A stretch of 64,000 nucleotides of DNA from Camellia lanceoleosa (GCA_025200525.1 CM045758.1:248001-312000), one strand, 5' to 3'; counted from the first letter of the stretch, positions 12,711 through 24,885 are shown. The notes: a model not told the origin generated them from the sequence alone. Translations and numbers: made by a program.

Positions 12711-15700
12711 ATCAGATAATTTTATTTTTTGACCGCCCTCAAGAGATGGACGCCACCGCTTGAACACCTATGATTATCCATGTTTGTTGGTTTGGAGTTC
12801 CCGGGTCCCGCTGCGCATTGCATCGTGATCTCAACTCCCACTCGCGGTTCTTGCACCAAACACTTGTGTTTTGCCTTGAAGGGCAGGGATGCCTTGTGAG
12901 GTCTCCCCACACTCCACCGGCCATGGCTTGAGGCCACCTACGGCTTGTGTCCATCGCCTATATTTGGCCGACCGCACTTGTTGGCCGATCGCCATCAATT
13001 TTGTCTCAAAATAGCAATTTTGAGCAGCCGACTACTCTTCATCCGCTTGCGCATATTTTAGGATACCGTGGTATTTGTTCCTCCATACACGTATGGAGGG
13101 ATGCTCCTCTTGTAAGCTTATTGAACAAGCTTACAAGATGGTTTGCTTATAAGAGGAGGGCTCTTCTCTTGGCATTAGGGTTAGATAATTTTAGGAGAAA
13201 AACAGAGGAGAGCTCGTTCTAGGGTTAGAAAGTTGTAACTATTCTATCTCTTTTTCTCTCTTTTATGTTCTAGGTGCTTTTGTCCATACTATTGCACATA
13301 AACACCTAGTCTTTCACCTTTCCTTGGCTTTTGAAGGACCGTAGGTTTGTTCTAGTGTTCTTGGTTGGATTTGAGCTTGAAGAAGCAACAAGATCACCAT
13401 TGTTGAAGAAAGGCTTCAAGGGTAAGAAACTAGTCCTTTTACCCCATTTTGCATAGTTTATTAGCCTATCTTAGAACTGTTTTTGTGCTTAGTGTATAAC
13501 ATAAAAAGTTCTGTTTTTGGGCCCCTAAATTGTTTGTTTAGAGTGTTTTGTGGTTTGGAGGAGTTTGACCACCCTTAGGCCTTGAGAGGCCCCATTTGTG
13601 CCATTTTTGGTGAGCTCGAGACTTTGGTGTTGGCCTCCTCACCACTGAAATCTTGAGGGATTTTAGTGGTGAGGATGGTGCCTTGAAGTCTCAAGAAGGA
13701 AAGGGCCACCCCTCTCCTTGTCCGCCTTGAAAAGGACCAATTTTGGCCTCTTGAGGGAGCATCATGTTTAAAGGTTTGTTGATCATGCCATAGCTGTATT
13801 TTATGCTTATATTGTCATGATTTAACTTTGTATTAAGTTGGTTTTGGTACACCATGCATGCCTTGCATACCTATCATGTAATGCCATGTTTAGCCCCAAA
13901 CATGCCTTAGGTTGTAAGCCATTGTTTTAGCATGTTTTACGCTTAGCTTTGTGAAGCTTTTGTGCTTATTTCACCATGTTTAAGGTCTGTCCATTGTTGT
14001 TTGGGTCGACCATAGCTTGCATTGTATGCCCCCTTTGCATTTTGGGCTTGTTGGCCTTAAGTATGTAAGTGTATAGCATGCTTTGCTTTTGCTTTTGATT
14101 TGGTGGTTTGGCACCGCTTATAGTGCTATTTCAGTCCTTAAGACATGCTTGTATGCTTGCCTTGGTTGTCTCTTTTGTTGCTTTAAAAGGTTGTGCCTTT
14201 GTGCTCCATGTTTTGGCCATTGTGCATGCCTTTGGACTTGAGCCACTTAGATGCCATCTAGGTGCACCTTGGCTTTGTTCGCCTTCTTTTGACTTGTTTT
14301 AAGTCCCCTTAGCCTTTGTGAGGCTTGGTGGACTTGGACCTGGTTTAAGCCTCCATGGCTTGTCCTAAGTACTTGGACCATTTGAATGCCATTGTTTGTC
14401 TTGTTTAAGTTGGTTTGGCACCTCTATAGCATGTTTTTCAGAGCTTATGTTGCATGCCAATTGTCCATGTTATACTCTTTCTGGCGCGCTTGAGACTTGC
14501 TTGCTTAATGCTTAGATTTGTGTCTTAACATGTGCATGTGTGTATGTGTGTTAGCCCTCATATTTAAGCATTTTAGCCATCGCTTTGGGGCCCAATTAGA
14601 GCCCTTAATTCATGTTCAAGACCACCTTGCTTGTTTGCATGCTTACCTTGCATGTTTTCTTGCATTATCATGTCTAGATCACATGCCTAGGTTACATTGC
14701 ATTGGCATGCATGCCTTGCCCTCGATCAAGTGATAGAGGTTGGGTTTTATATGCTTATTTGGTTTGCATTTCATTTGGACATGAAAATGCACAAATTGTT
14801 CTTAGCCATCACGCATTGAAATGCGTGATTGGTGGTCCGGAGAACCAATGACCATGTCCCTTGAGTCCTACACATGATAAGGGGCTTGTTTGGTGCATAC
14901 ATTGCTTGAATTACATTGACATGCAAGTTCTGTCCTCTGCTACTGTAAGTTGCAGGTTCTGCAGGCATTTTTGGCCGACCGGCCACATATAGTGCCGACC
15001 GGCCATCCATTGGTAGCCGATGGATGCATCTTGTGCCGATGGCCACATCTAGCAGCCGGTGGTAATTCTACTCAGCCGGTATTCCCCGGTTGTCCATAGC
15101 GGCTTCGAGACTTTGGCCCCTCAGAGTCGAGGAGCAGAGAAGAAAACAGAGGCAATTATGCACGGTAAGCAGTAATTCCGAGCAAGACCGAACATACATT
15201 GCATCGGACCCGCTTCCTGAGGATTTTACTACTTTCCTTAGCTTAGTTAATTTGTTAATTAATTAAGTGGTTTGTAATATTTAATTAGCTTGTAGGTTAA
15301 TTATCTGTATATTCTTTTGTTCCCTCCAAGCGAGGGCAAATCTGTAATAAGTGTGGGTGCGTGTATGTGCATGTCTTCCAATCCCCACTTCTTTCTTCCC
15401 TTTTATTTACCCGCTTATGATGGTAGATTAGGGCATATTTAAATTAGCATACCTTATGCTATGCATGTGTGCATCCATACACTGCTCAGATGCACTGCCG
15501 CGTCGGCGATCATGCAAATCGCATTGTACTTCAATTTGAAATTGAATACGCAGCATCAATTGATTGCATTTCACATGTCATGTTTAGGTTAACCAAGCCT
15601 ACCCTAATTGCATTCTGTATGTGTTGCATTAGTCAATTTGACATAAACTAGGACCATGCATATCTGCTAACTAGTTTATTGTTTTGGCACAGAGTACGAT

Positions 15701-16342
15701 GTAAGTATTTTCATGCTTTAGCATACCGCATACGTGTGAGTGCTACCATGATAGCATGCTTACCATGTGGCTAAATGCTTATGTGAGATAAACTGCTTGA
15801 TTGCCTGTGGGTGAAGGCTGGATTGCCTGAGTTGGAACAACTCGTTGAAATCCGTATTTTAGCCTACTTGTGAGTAGCAAATTCCAAAGCATTTTCAAAA
15901 CAAACGGATATGCAATGCTTATTTCCAAATTAGGCGATCTAGTCTATACTTTTGTGTTGTGCGCATCACATAGTAATTCTAGCTAATTAACTGGAATAAG
16001 AACACATAACATTTTCAAAAACGGATATCATGGTTAGTAGAGGTCGGTCTTCGGACCGGGCGAGAGGGGGTGCTCATAGTCGACTTCCCAATCGCATCTA
16101 AAACTCCCCGAGCCGAGGCAACTTTGGTGATGACGACACGCCTTTTGGCACCGAGTCGTGGTTTCTAAATTTCCATTAAAAATATTTAGGTGGCGACTTT
16201 CAGATCTCAAAGGCCCATGTTTGCACTTTTTTTTCAAAACTTTTTCAAACGACGGTTGATTTAATTTTTGGTTTCGGGTTTAACCGCGGACAACAAATCG
16301 AGTCCGAATCAGAAGTGGCCTCGGTGTGTGTTCCGCGTCACA
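12711..16342 (+). repeat. Family-T long LTR (TGTAGACA type), left copy
   Basis: It aligns along its length with the solo LTRs at 46645-50480 (same strand) and 57714-61647 (opposite strand): the 'ttgaccgccctcaag' start, the 'ggccgaccggcc' words, the 'tataagaggagg' promoter stretch, the 'gaaatcttgagggattt' block and the 'gcgatctagtctatacttttgtg' block. The first dozen bases are mutated (the expected CCCC reads TTTT). The LTR end is placed at GCGTCACA (16342), because sequence absent from the solo LTRs follows. The start and length suggest a Ty3/gypsy Tat/Ogre- or Athila-like family, but no coding domain is present to confirm this. Confidence 0.7.
13148..13153 (+). promoter_or_regulatory. Candidate LTR TATA box
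   Basis: TATAAG followed by aggaggg. It corresponds to 47118-47123 and 61164-61169 in the other two family-T LTRs. The upstream palindrome is decayed here: CACGTA at 13088-13093 where the others have CACGTG. Confidence 0.4.
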
Positions 16343-17062
16343 AGCGATCAGGGAGTTTAGGAGAGCTTGACTCAACTCGTGATATCCCGCTTTGATTTCA
16401 TTTATGTGTCTCTTTGCATTGCATGTGCATTGGTGCCTAGGACAACCGTGGTTGGCTATCCGCTATTCTCGAAGCGGTTTGCCGTGAGGCTTGACTTTGT
16501 CAAAGCATGCCATAAGGTCGACCGCTATGGCTCGCCAAGATGGGGAACACAAACCCGATTTTACCGGGCACCCTTTTCACCATTCCAAACTAGGACAGTT
16601 GCTTACCCGATGTTAGGTTGTTTGAAACCATCAGGTGCATAGTACAACCCTAGCTCCTGACAAAATAGGACAGGGAAACCCTACCCCAACATAGGGGTGT
16701 ATTGACTCTCATTTATTTGTTATGTGCTTTTAGAATGTATCTCTACAGGGGGAACGCACATATCAGTTTGCGAGTTTGAGTACCAGGCCTGAGGGCACCA
16801 AGACGCTTTAGTAGAATCGCCATGTATTTGGATATCCGATTCGTTTTAGAGATGGATTTCTCGGGAAACAAAGGATCAGTAGTAGAATACAGTTGTTCGG
16901 CTACACCTGTGTTTGATCTGTTTGGGCTGAAATGCTGCTTGTTTTTCCTTTCAAGGTTCAAAGAGTTCCAGAATAGTCAGTGTTCCCCCTTGCTGCGGCA
17001 GGCTTTACGATGATGCAAAATTCAGAAAAGATGGTGGTTATGACAGCTACATTAGATCAAGG
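16343..17062 (+). mobile_element. Leader of a truncated family-T element
   Basis: This sequence follows the LTR end and is absent from both solo LTRs, so it should be the 5' untranslated/internal start of the element. 'agcgatcagggag' just after the LTR could be a decayed PBS, but I cannot assign it to a tRNA. No gag or pol is recognisable. The sequence stops abruptly at the satellite ('atcaaggg' then 'atgcgcaaaat'), so the body and the 3' LTR are missing. Confidence 0.55.
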
Positions 17063-17082
17063 GATGCGCAAAATAGCGCGAG

Positions 17083-17290
17083 TGTAAACTGCACAAAACG
17101 GTGCGATCCGCAAAATAGCACGAGTGATAAACTGCACAAAACAGTGCGATGCGCAAGAAAGCGCGAGTGATAAACTGCACAAAACAGTGCGATGCGCAAC
17201 ATAGCGCGAGTTATAAACTGCACAAAACAGTGCGCTGCGCCACATAGCGCGAGTGTAAACAGCACAAAACAGTGCGATGCGCAAAATAGC
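17083..17290. repeat. Array II higher-order block, copy 1
   Basis: Five consecutive monomers carry an ordered set of rare variants: 'cggtgcgatccgc', 'gcaagaaagc', 'gcaacatagcgcgagtta', 'gccacatagc' and 'gtaaacagcac'. The same series recurs almost unchanged at 22823-23030 and, with gaps, at 17930-18115. Confidence 0.85.
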
Positions 17291-17929
17291 GCGAGTGATA
17301 AACTGCACAAAACAGTGCGATGCGCAACATAGCGCGAATGTGAACCGCACAAAACAGTGCGATGTGCAAAATAGCGCGAGTGTAAACTGCACAAAACAGG
17401 GCGATGCGCAAAATAGCGCGAGTGATAAACTGCACAAAACAGTGCGATGCGCAAGAAAGCGCGAGCGATAAACTGCACAAAACAGTGCGATGCCCAACAT
17501 AGCCTGAGCGATAAACTGCACAAAACTGTGCGATGCGCAACAGTGCGCGAGTGATAAACTGCACAAAACAGTGCGATGCACAAGATAGCACGAGTGTGAA
17601 CCGCATAAAGCAGTGCGATGCGCAAAATAGCACGAGTGTAAACTGCACAAAACAGTGCGATGCGCATGAAAGCGCGACTGATAAACTGATAAAACAAAGG
17701 CGATGCACAACACAACATGAAAGTGCAAGCCGCACAAAATAGTGCGGCGCGCAAAATGGAGTGTAAATTGCACAAAAACAATGCGATGCACAAAATAGCG
17801 CGAAGTTTAAATAACAAACATCGCGATGCACAAAATAGCGCGACTGATAAACTGCACAAAACAATGCGATGCACAAAATAGCGCGAGTGTAAACTGCACA
17901 AAACAGTGCGATGCGCAACATAGCGCAAG

Positions 17930-18115
17930 TGTAAACTGCACAAAACGATGCGATCCGCAAAATAGCGCGAGTGATAAACTCGATGCGCAAGAAAATGCGA
18001 GTGATAAACTGCACAAAACAGTGCGATGCGCAACATAGCGCGAGTTATAAACTGCACAAAACAGTGCGCTGTGCCACATAGCGTGAGTGTAAACAACACA
18101 AAATAGTGCGATGCG
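17930..18115. repeat. Array II higher-order block, copy 2 (gapped)
   Basis: Same series as 17083-17290 with a shortened monomer ('gataaactcgatgcgc' near 17969-17984) and 'gctgtgccacatagc' for 'gctgcgccacatagc'. Confidence 0.7.
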
Positions 18116-21100
18116 TAAAATAGCGCGAGTGATAAACTGCACAAAATAGTGCGATGCGCAACAAAGCGCGAGTGATAAACTGCACAAAACAGTGCGATGC
18201 GCAACATAGCGCGAATGTGAACCGCACAAAACAGTGCGATGTGCAAAATAGCGCGAGTGTAAACTGCACAAAACAGTGCGATGCGCAAAATAGCGCGAGT
18301 GATAAACTGCACAAAACAGTGCGATGCGCAAGAAAGCGCGAGCGATAAACTGCACAAAACAGTGCGATGCCCAACATAGCCCGAGCGATAAACTGCACAA
18401 AACAGTGCGATGCGCAACAGAGCGCGAGTGATAAACTGCACAAAACAGTGCGATGCACAACATAGCGCGAGTGTGAACCGCACAAAACAGTGCGATGCGC
18501 AAAATAGCACGAGTGTAAACTGCACAAAACAGTGCGTTGCGCAAGAAAGCACGAGTGATAAACGGCAGAAAACAGTGCGATGCGCAACACAGCGCAAGTG
18601 CAAATTGCACAAAACAGTGCGATGCGCAAAACAGCACGAGTGATAAACTGCACAAAACAGTGCGATGCGCAAAACAGCGCGAGTGTAAACTGCACAAAAC
18701 AGTGCGATGCGCAAAATAGTGCGAGTGTAAACTGCACAAAACAGTGCGATGCACAAAATAGCGAGGGGGTAGACTGCACAAAACGGTGCGATCTGCAAAA
18801 TAGCGCGAGTGATAAATTGCACAAAACAGTGCGATGCTCAAAATAGCGCGAGTGTAAACTGCACAAAACAGTGCGATGCGCAAAATAGCGCGAGTGTAAA
18901 CTGCACAAAATAAAGGCGATGCGCAAAATACGCGACGAAGTTATAAACAAAGACAAAAGCAGCGCAACCGCGCCACATAGCGCGCCAGAATTGCACAAAA
19001 ACAAGGCGTTATGCGTAATATTGCACGCTGATAAACTGTACAAAACAGTGCGATGCGCAAGAAAGCGCGAGTGATAAACTGCAAAAAATAGTGCGATGCG
19101 CAACACAGCGCGAGTGATCAACTACACAAAACAGTGCGATGCGTCAAACAGCGCGTGTGATAAACTGCACAAAACAATGCGATGCGCAAGAAAGCGCGAG
19201 TGCTAAACTGCACAAAATGTTGCGATGCATTAGAAAGCACGAGTGTTAAACTACACAAAACAACGAGATGCCCAACATAGCGCGAGTGATAAACTGCACA
19301 AAATAGTGCGATGCGCAACACAGCGCGAGTGATAAACTACACAAAACAGTGCGATGCACAAAACAAATTAGTGATAAATCGACAAAACAAAGGCGATGCG
19401 CAAGAAACCGCGAGTCCTAAACTGCACAAAATGTTGCGATGCATTAGAAAGCGCGAGTGATAAACTGCACAAAACAGGGCGATGCGCAAAATAGCGCGAG
19501 TGATAAACTGCACAAAACAGTGCGATGCGCAAAACAGCGAGAGTGATAAACTGCACAAAACAGTGCGATGCGCGCATCGAGTGATAAACTGCACAAAACA
19601 GTGCGATGCACAAAATAGCGCGAGTGTAAACTGCATAAAACAGTGCGATGCGCAAAATAGCGCGAGTGATAAACTGCACAAAATAGTGCGATGCGCAAAA
19701 TAGCGCGAGTGATAAACTACACAAAACAGTGCGATGCGCAACAGATGCACAAAACTACGCGAGTCATAAATCGGATAGCCAATGCGCGAACAAGTGATAA
19801 ACTGCGCAAAATAGCGCGAGTGTAAACTGCACAAGACAGTGCGATGCGCAAAATAGCGCGAGTGATAAACTGCACAACACAGTGCGATGCGCAAGAAAGT
19901 GCGAGTGATAAACTGCACAAAACAGTGCGATGCGCAACATAGCGCGAGTGTGAACTGCACAAAACAGTGCGATGCGCAAAATAGCGCGAGTGTAAACTGC
20001 ACAAAACAGTGCAATGCGCAAAATTGCGCCAGTGATAAACTGCACAACATAGTGTGATGTGCAAGAAAGAGCGAGTGATAAACTGCACAAAGTTGTGCGA
20101 TGCGCGCATCGAGTGATAAACTGCAGAAAACAATGCGATGCGCAAAATAGTGCGAATGTAAACTGCATAAAATAGTGTGATGCGCAAAATAGCGCGAGTG
20201 ATAAACTGTACAAAACAGTGCGATGCGCAAGAAAGCACGAGTGATAAACTGCACAAAACAGTGCGATGCGCAACAGAGCGCGAGTGATAAACTGCACAAA
20301 ACAGTGCGATGCGCAAAACAGCGTGAGTGATAAACTGCACAAAACAGTGCGATGCGCGCATCGAGTGATAAACTGCACAAAACAGTGCGATGCGCAAAAT
20401 AGCGCGAGTGTAAACTGCACAAAAGAGTGCGATGCGAAAATGGGCACGAGTGTAAACTGCACAAAACAGTGCGATGCGCAAAATAGCGCGAGTGTAAACT
20501 GCACAAGACAGTGCGATGCGCAAAATAGCGCGAGTGATAAACTGCACAACACAGTGCGATGCGCAAGAAAGCGCGAGTGATAAATTGCACAAAACAGTGC
20601 GATGCGCAACATAGCGCAAGTGTGAACTGCACAAAACAGTGCGATGCGCAAAATAGCACGAGTGATAAACTGCACAAAATAGTGCGATGCGCAAAAGAGC
20701 GCGAGTGATAAACTGCAGAAAATAACGCGATGCACAACATAGCCCGAGCGATAAATCGCACAAAATAAAGGCGATGCGCAATGAAAGCGCGAGTGATAAA
20801 TCGCACAAAATAAATAAGTGATAACCGCGCACAAATAAAGGCGATGCGCGCGGACGAGTGATAAACGGCACAAAATAGTACGATTCGCAAAAAGAGTGCG
20901 ATGCGCAAAATAGCACGGTGATAAATCGCACAAAATAGGCGATGCGCAAAATAGCGCAAGTGTAAATCGCACAAAACAAAGGTGATGCGCAACATAGCCA
21001 GAAGTTATAAATCGCAAGAAACAGCGGCCAAGGCCACATAAGGCGAGTGTAAACAAAGACAAACTGCGGTGGCAAGCAAAATAGCGCGAGTGATAAATCG

Positions 21101-22822
21101 CACAAAATAAGGCGATGGCGCGCAGAAAGCGCGAGTGGTAAACTGCACAAAATAAAGCGCTGCGCAAAATTGCGCGAGTGATAAATTGCAAAAAATAGTG
21201 TGCTGAGCAAAACGGCACTAGTGATAAACTGCACAAACAAAGATGCGAAGAAAGCGCGAGGATAACCGCACAAAACAATGCGATGCGTAAGAAAGCGCGA
21301 GTGATAAACGGCACAAAACAAAGGCGATGCGCAAGATAGCGCGACGAAAGTGATAAATCAGACAAAACAAAGGCGATGCGCAACATAGCGCGAGTGATAA
21401 ATCGCGACAAAATAAAGCGGCGCGCGCAAAAAGACGAGTGATAAATCGCACAAAACATTATGGCGCGCAAATAGCGCGAGTGATAAATCGCACAAAACAA
21501 AGGCAAAGCAAAACAAAGAGTAATAAACTTACAAAACAAAGGCGGCGCGCAAAATAGCACGAGTGATAAACTGCACAAAACAGTGCGATGCGCAAAACAG
21601 CGCGAGTGTAAACTGCACAAAATAGTGCGATGCGCAAAACAGCGCGAGTGATAAACTGCACAAAATAGTGCGATGCGCAAAACAACGCGAGTGATAAACT
21701 GCACAAAACAGTGCGATGCGCGCATCGAGTGATAAACTGCACAAAACAGTGCGATGCGCAAAATAGCGCGAGTGTAAACTGCACAAAACAGTGCGATGCG
21801 CAAAATAGCGCGAGTGATAAACTACACAAAACTGTGCGATGCGCAAGAAAGCGCGAGTGATAAACTGCACAAAACAGTGCGATGCGCAACATAGCGCGAG
21901 TGATAAACTGCACAAAACAATGCGGCCGCACAAAGCGCGAAAGTGATAAACTCCACAAAATAAAGGCGATGCGCAAAACAACGGAGTGATAAATCGCGAC
22001 AAAATAAAGGCGATGCGCGCGATCGAGTGATAAATCGCGACAAACAAAGGTTATTCGCAAAATAGTGCGAGTGTAAACTGCACAAAAGAGTGCGATGCAA
22101 AAAAGGGCGCAAGTGTAAATTGCACAAAACAGTGCGATGCACAAAATGGTGCGAGTGTAAACTGCACAAGACAGTGTGATGCGCAAAATAGCATGAGTGA
22201 TAAACTGTACAACACAGTGCAATGCGCAAGAAAGTGCGAGTCATAAACTGCACAAAATGCGACAAGAACATTAATAAGAGGTGAACTGTGACAAAAGGTG
22301 ATGCGCAAAAGCGCGCGAGTGGAACACAAAGGCGATTCATAAAATAGCGCGAGTGTAAATTGCACAAAATAGTGCGATGTACAAAATAGCAAGAGTCATA
22401 AACTGCACAAAACAGTGCGATGCGTAAGAAAGCGCGACGGATAAATTGCACAAAACAGTGCGATGCCCAACATAGCCTGAGCGATAAACTGCACCAAACA
22501 GTGCGATGCACAACAGAGCGCGAGTGATAAACTGCACAAAACAGTGTGATGCACAAAACAACACGAGTGATAAACTGCACAAAATAGTGTGATTCACAAA
22601 ATAACAGGAGTGTAAACTGCACAAAAGAGTGCGATGCGCAAAAGAGCGCGAGTGATAAACTACTCAAAACAGTGTAATGCACAACACAGCGCGAGTGCAA
22701 ACTGCACAAAACAGTGCGATGCACAACACAGCGCAAGTGATAAACTGCACAAAACAGTGCGATGCGCAAAACAGCGCGAGTGTAAACTGCACAAAACAGT
22801 GCGATGCGCAAAATAGCGCGAG

Positions 22823-23030
22823 TGTAAACTGCACAAAACGGTGCGATCCGCAAAATAGCGCGAGTGATAAACTGCACAAAACAGTGCGATGCGCAAGAAA
22901 GCGCGAGTGATAAACTGCACAAAACAGTGCGATGCACAACATAGCGCGAGTTATAAACTGCACAAAACAGTGCGTTGCGCCACATAGCGCGAGTGTAAAC
23001 AGCACAAAACAGTGCGATGCGCAAAATAGC
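22823..23030. repeat. Array II higher-order block, copy 3
   Basis: Nearly identical to 17083-17290 although 5.7 kb away. Visible differences include 'gcgttgcgcc' for 'gcgctgcgcc' and 'gatgcacaac' for 'gatgcgcaac'. Confidence 0.85.
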
Positions 23031-23765
23031 GCGAGTGATAAACTGCACAAAACAGTGCGATGCGCAAGAAAGCGCGAAAAGCAAATCGCACAAAACAAAT
23101 ACGATGCCCAACATAGTGCGAGTGATAAACTGCACAAAACAAAGGCGATGCGCGCAAAACAAATGAGAGTGATAAACTTATAAACCGTGGCGGCGCGCGT
23201 GACGATTGATAAACTACAGAAAATAGTGCGATGCACAACATAGCACGAATGTAAACTACACAAAATAGTGCGATGCGCAAAATAGCGCGAGTGATAAACT
23301 GCACAAAACAGTGCGATGCGCAAGAAAGCGCGAGTGATAAACTGCACAAAACAGTGCGATGCGCAACATAGCGCGAGTGATAAACTGCACAAAACAGTGC
23401 GATGCGCAAAATAGCGCGAGTGTAAACTGCACAAAACAGTGCGATGCGCAAAATAGCGCGAGTGTAAACTGCACAAAACAGTGCGATGTGCAAAATAGCG
23501 CGAGTGATAAACTGCACAAAACAGTGCAATGCGCAACATAGTGCGAGTGTAAACTGCACAAAACAGTGCGATGTGCAAAAGAGCGCGACTGATAAACTGC
23601 ACAAAACGGTGCGATGCGCAACACAACGCGAGTGTAAATCAGACAAAATAGTGCGACAAGAACACAACATGTAGTGATAAATCGCACAAAACAAGCCGAC
23701 AGTAAAATAAACATGAGTGATAAATCGCCTAAAATAGTACGACAAAATAACAGTGTAAATCAGAC

Positions 23766-24020
23766 AAACCCTACAACCCTAAAACCTAAACCCTAAAACC
23801 TAAACCTAAAACCTAAACCCTAAAACCATAAACCTAAACCCAAACCCTAAAACCCCAAACCCTAAACCAAACTCAAACCCTAACCCAAACCTAAACTCAA
23901 ACCCTAAAACCTAAACCCAAACTCAACTCAAAACCCTAAACCCAAACCCTCAACCCAAACCTCAACCCTAAAACCCTAAAACCCAAACTCAAACCTCAAA
24001 CCCTAAACCTAAACCCTAAA
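23766..24020. repeat. Interstitial telomere-like tract, left part
   Basis: Degenerate CCCTAAA repeats (variants aaaccct, aacccaaac, aactcaaac) start directly after the last satellite unit. The C-rich strand is on top, which is the orientation of a left-pointing chromosome end. The tract is interrupted by the solo LTR at 24021. Confidence 0.9.
24016..24020. repeat. Target-site duplication ctaaa (left)
   Basis: ctaaa precedes the TGTCAC start of the solo LTR and is repeated after its TTACA end at 27297-27301. The phase of a CCCTAAA array makes a chance match easier than usual. Confidence 0.75.
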
Positions 24021-24654
24021 TGTCACACCTCAAACCCGTTTCAAAAGCTTTGGGCATGACCTATTCGTAAACGGACATATAACTCGGTATATATAATATA
24101 TGGGGCCTTGCCAAGCACAAAACATTAAAAAGTATACCGATACAAACAAACCCATTGAGCTACTTATAATGCCAGATCTCATACATCACATGCATCATAG
24201 TAGGCGATAAGGTCCAAAAATATCCCTTAACAAAGATTTATACACAAACACATATATATGCATCTCTATAATCGGCATGCACAAAACCATCGGGTTATAT
24301 ACATCCAACCTTAGATGGCCAACCAAAAGTAAGCTAATCATCTTAACAGAGTCCACAAAATAAGTGGCCTCAGATAGTGCCTCGACACACGAAGGTTGAC
24401 AAAAGAAACCCAAGGCCATGGGCTAGGACTGACTACCGTTGGTTACCATGTAAATGTATATAACAGAGAGTGAGCCAGGCTTAGTGAATAGTAATACATA
24501 AATAAAACAATGCTTAACTTGAACATAATATTAAAGCGTATGAAAATGCAGAGTTCACATAGTTAGGCTGATTCTGTATCCATTTCATAATGGCCTTAGG
24601 CCTAGTCTTGAACAGAAAAGCTTGAAACATCACATCTTAAATCATAATGGCTTG

Positions 24655-24885
24655 AAGCCCTTGAATAGAGTGACATAATGCCCTTGAAACACATGGCATG
24701 AAAGCCCTTGAAACGAGTGGCATGACAGCCCTTGAAACATATGGCATGAAAACCCTTGAAACATATGGCATGACAGCCCTTGAAACATGTGGCATGAAAG
24801 CCCTTGAAACATACGGCATGAAAGCCCTTGAAACATATGGCATGAAAGCCCTTGAAACATACGGCATTAAAGCCCTTGAAACATA
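24655..24885. repeat. 24-bp minisatellite in solo LTR
   Basis: About ten tandem copies of 'agcccttgaaacatatggcatgaa' with single-base variants. Because the unit is divisible by three it gives an open frame of repeating MKALETYG on the plus strand and Cys/His-rich repeats on the minus strand; neither is a gene. Confidence 0.9.

Larger units (their letters stand above)
17063..23765. repeat. Satellite array II, 42/43-bp monomer, diverged subtype (about 155 copies)
   Basis: The plan matches array I: TGCACAAAACAGTGCGA, then TGCGCAAAATAGCGCGA, then GTGATAAAC (9) or GTGTAAAC (8). It differs from array I mainly by gaTGcg for gaCGcg and by the linker. The two 17-bp halves differ at only three positions, closer than in array I. 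Common variants include 'gcaagaaagc', 'gcaacatagc' and a shortened 'gatgcgcgcatcgag' unit (near 19570, 20105, 20355, 21720). 'tcgcac...aaaggcga' monomers recur at 20750-21120, 21340-21560 and 21960-22050. The plus-to-minus complement of the consensus has no stop in any frame, which explains its very long open frames. Confidence 0.95.

Noticed and set aside
3491..12767. Many 60-220-codon frames in array I (repeating CASPLFCA, FARRLCFV types)
   Set aside because: Products of the satellite; frames change whenever an 8- or 9-bp linker appears. No start context, no family resemblance.
15355..15400. 'gtgtgggtgcgtgtatgtgc' as a microsatellite or origin
   Set aside because: Short, imperfect, and part of the conserved family-T LTR; nothing supports a separate function.
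17047..21803. Very long minus-strand open frames (591, 534, 552 and 679 codons) in the satellite
   Set aside because: They are translations of a 42/43-bp satellite whose complement lacks stops in all frames. Overlapping frames are equally open, there is no domain, and codon content simply repeats the monomer.
3496..23765. CRISPR array (regular short repeats)
   Set aside because: Units are contiguous with no unique spacers, the context is plant retrotransposons, and the variation is typical of a satellite.
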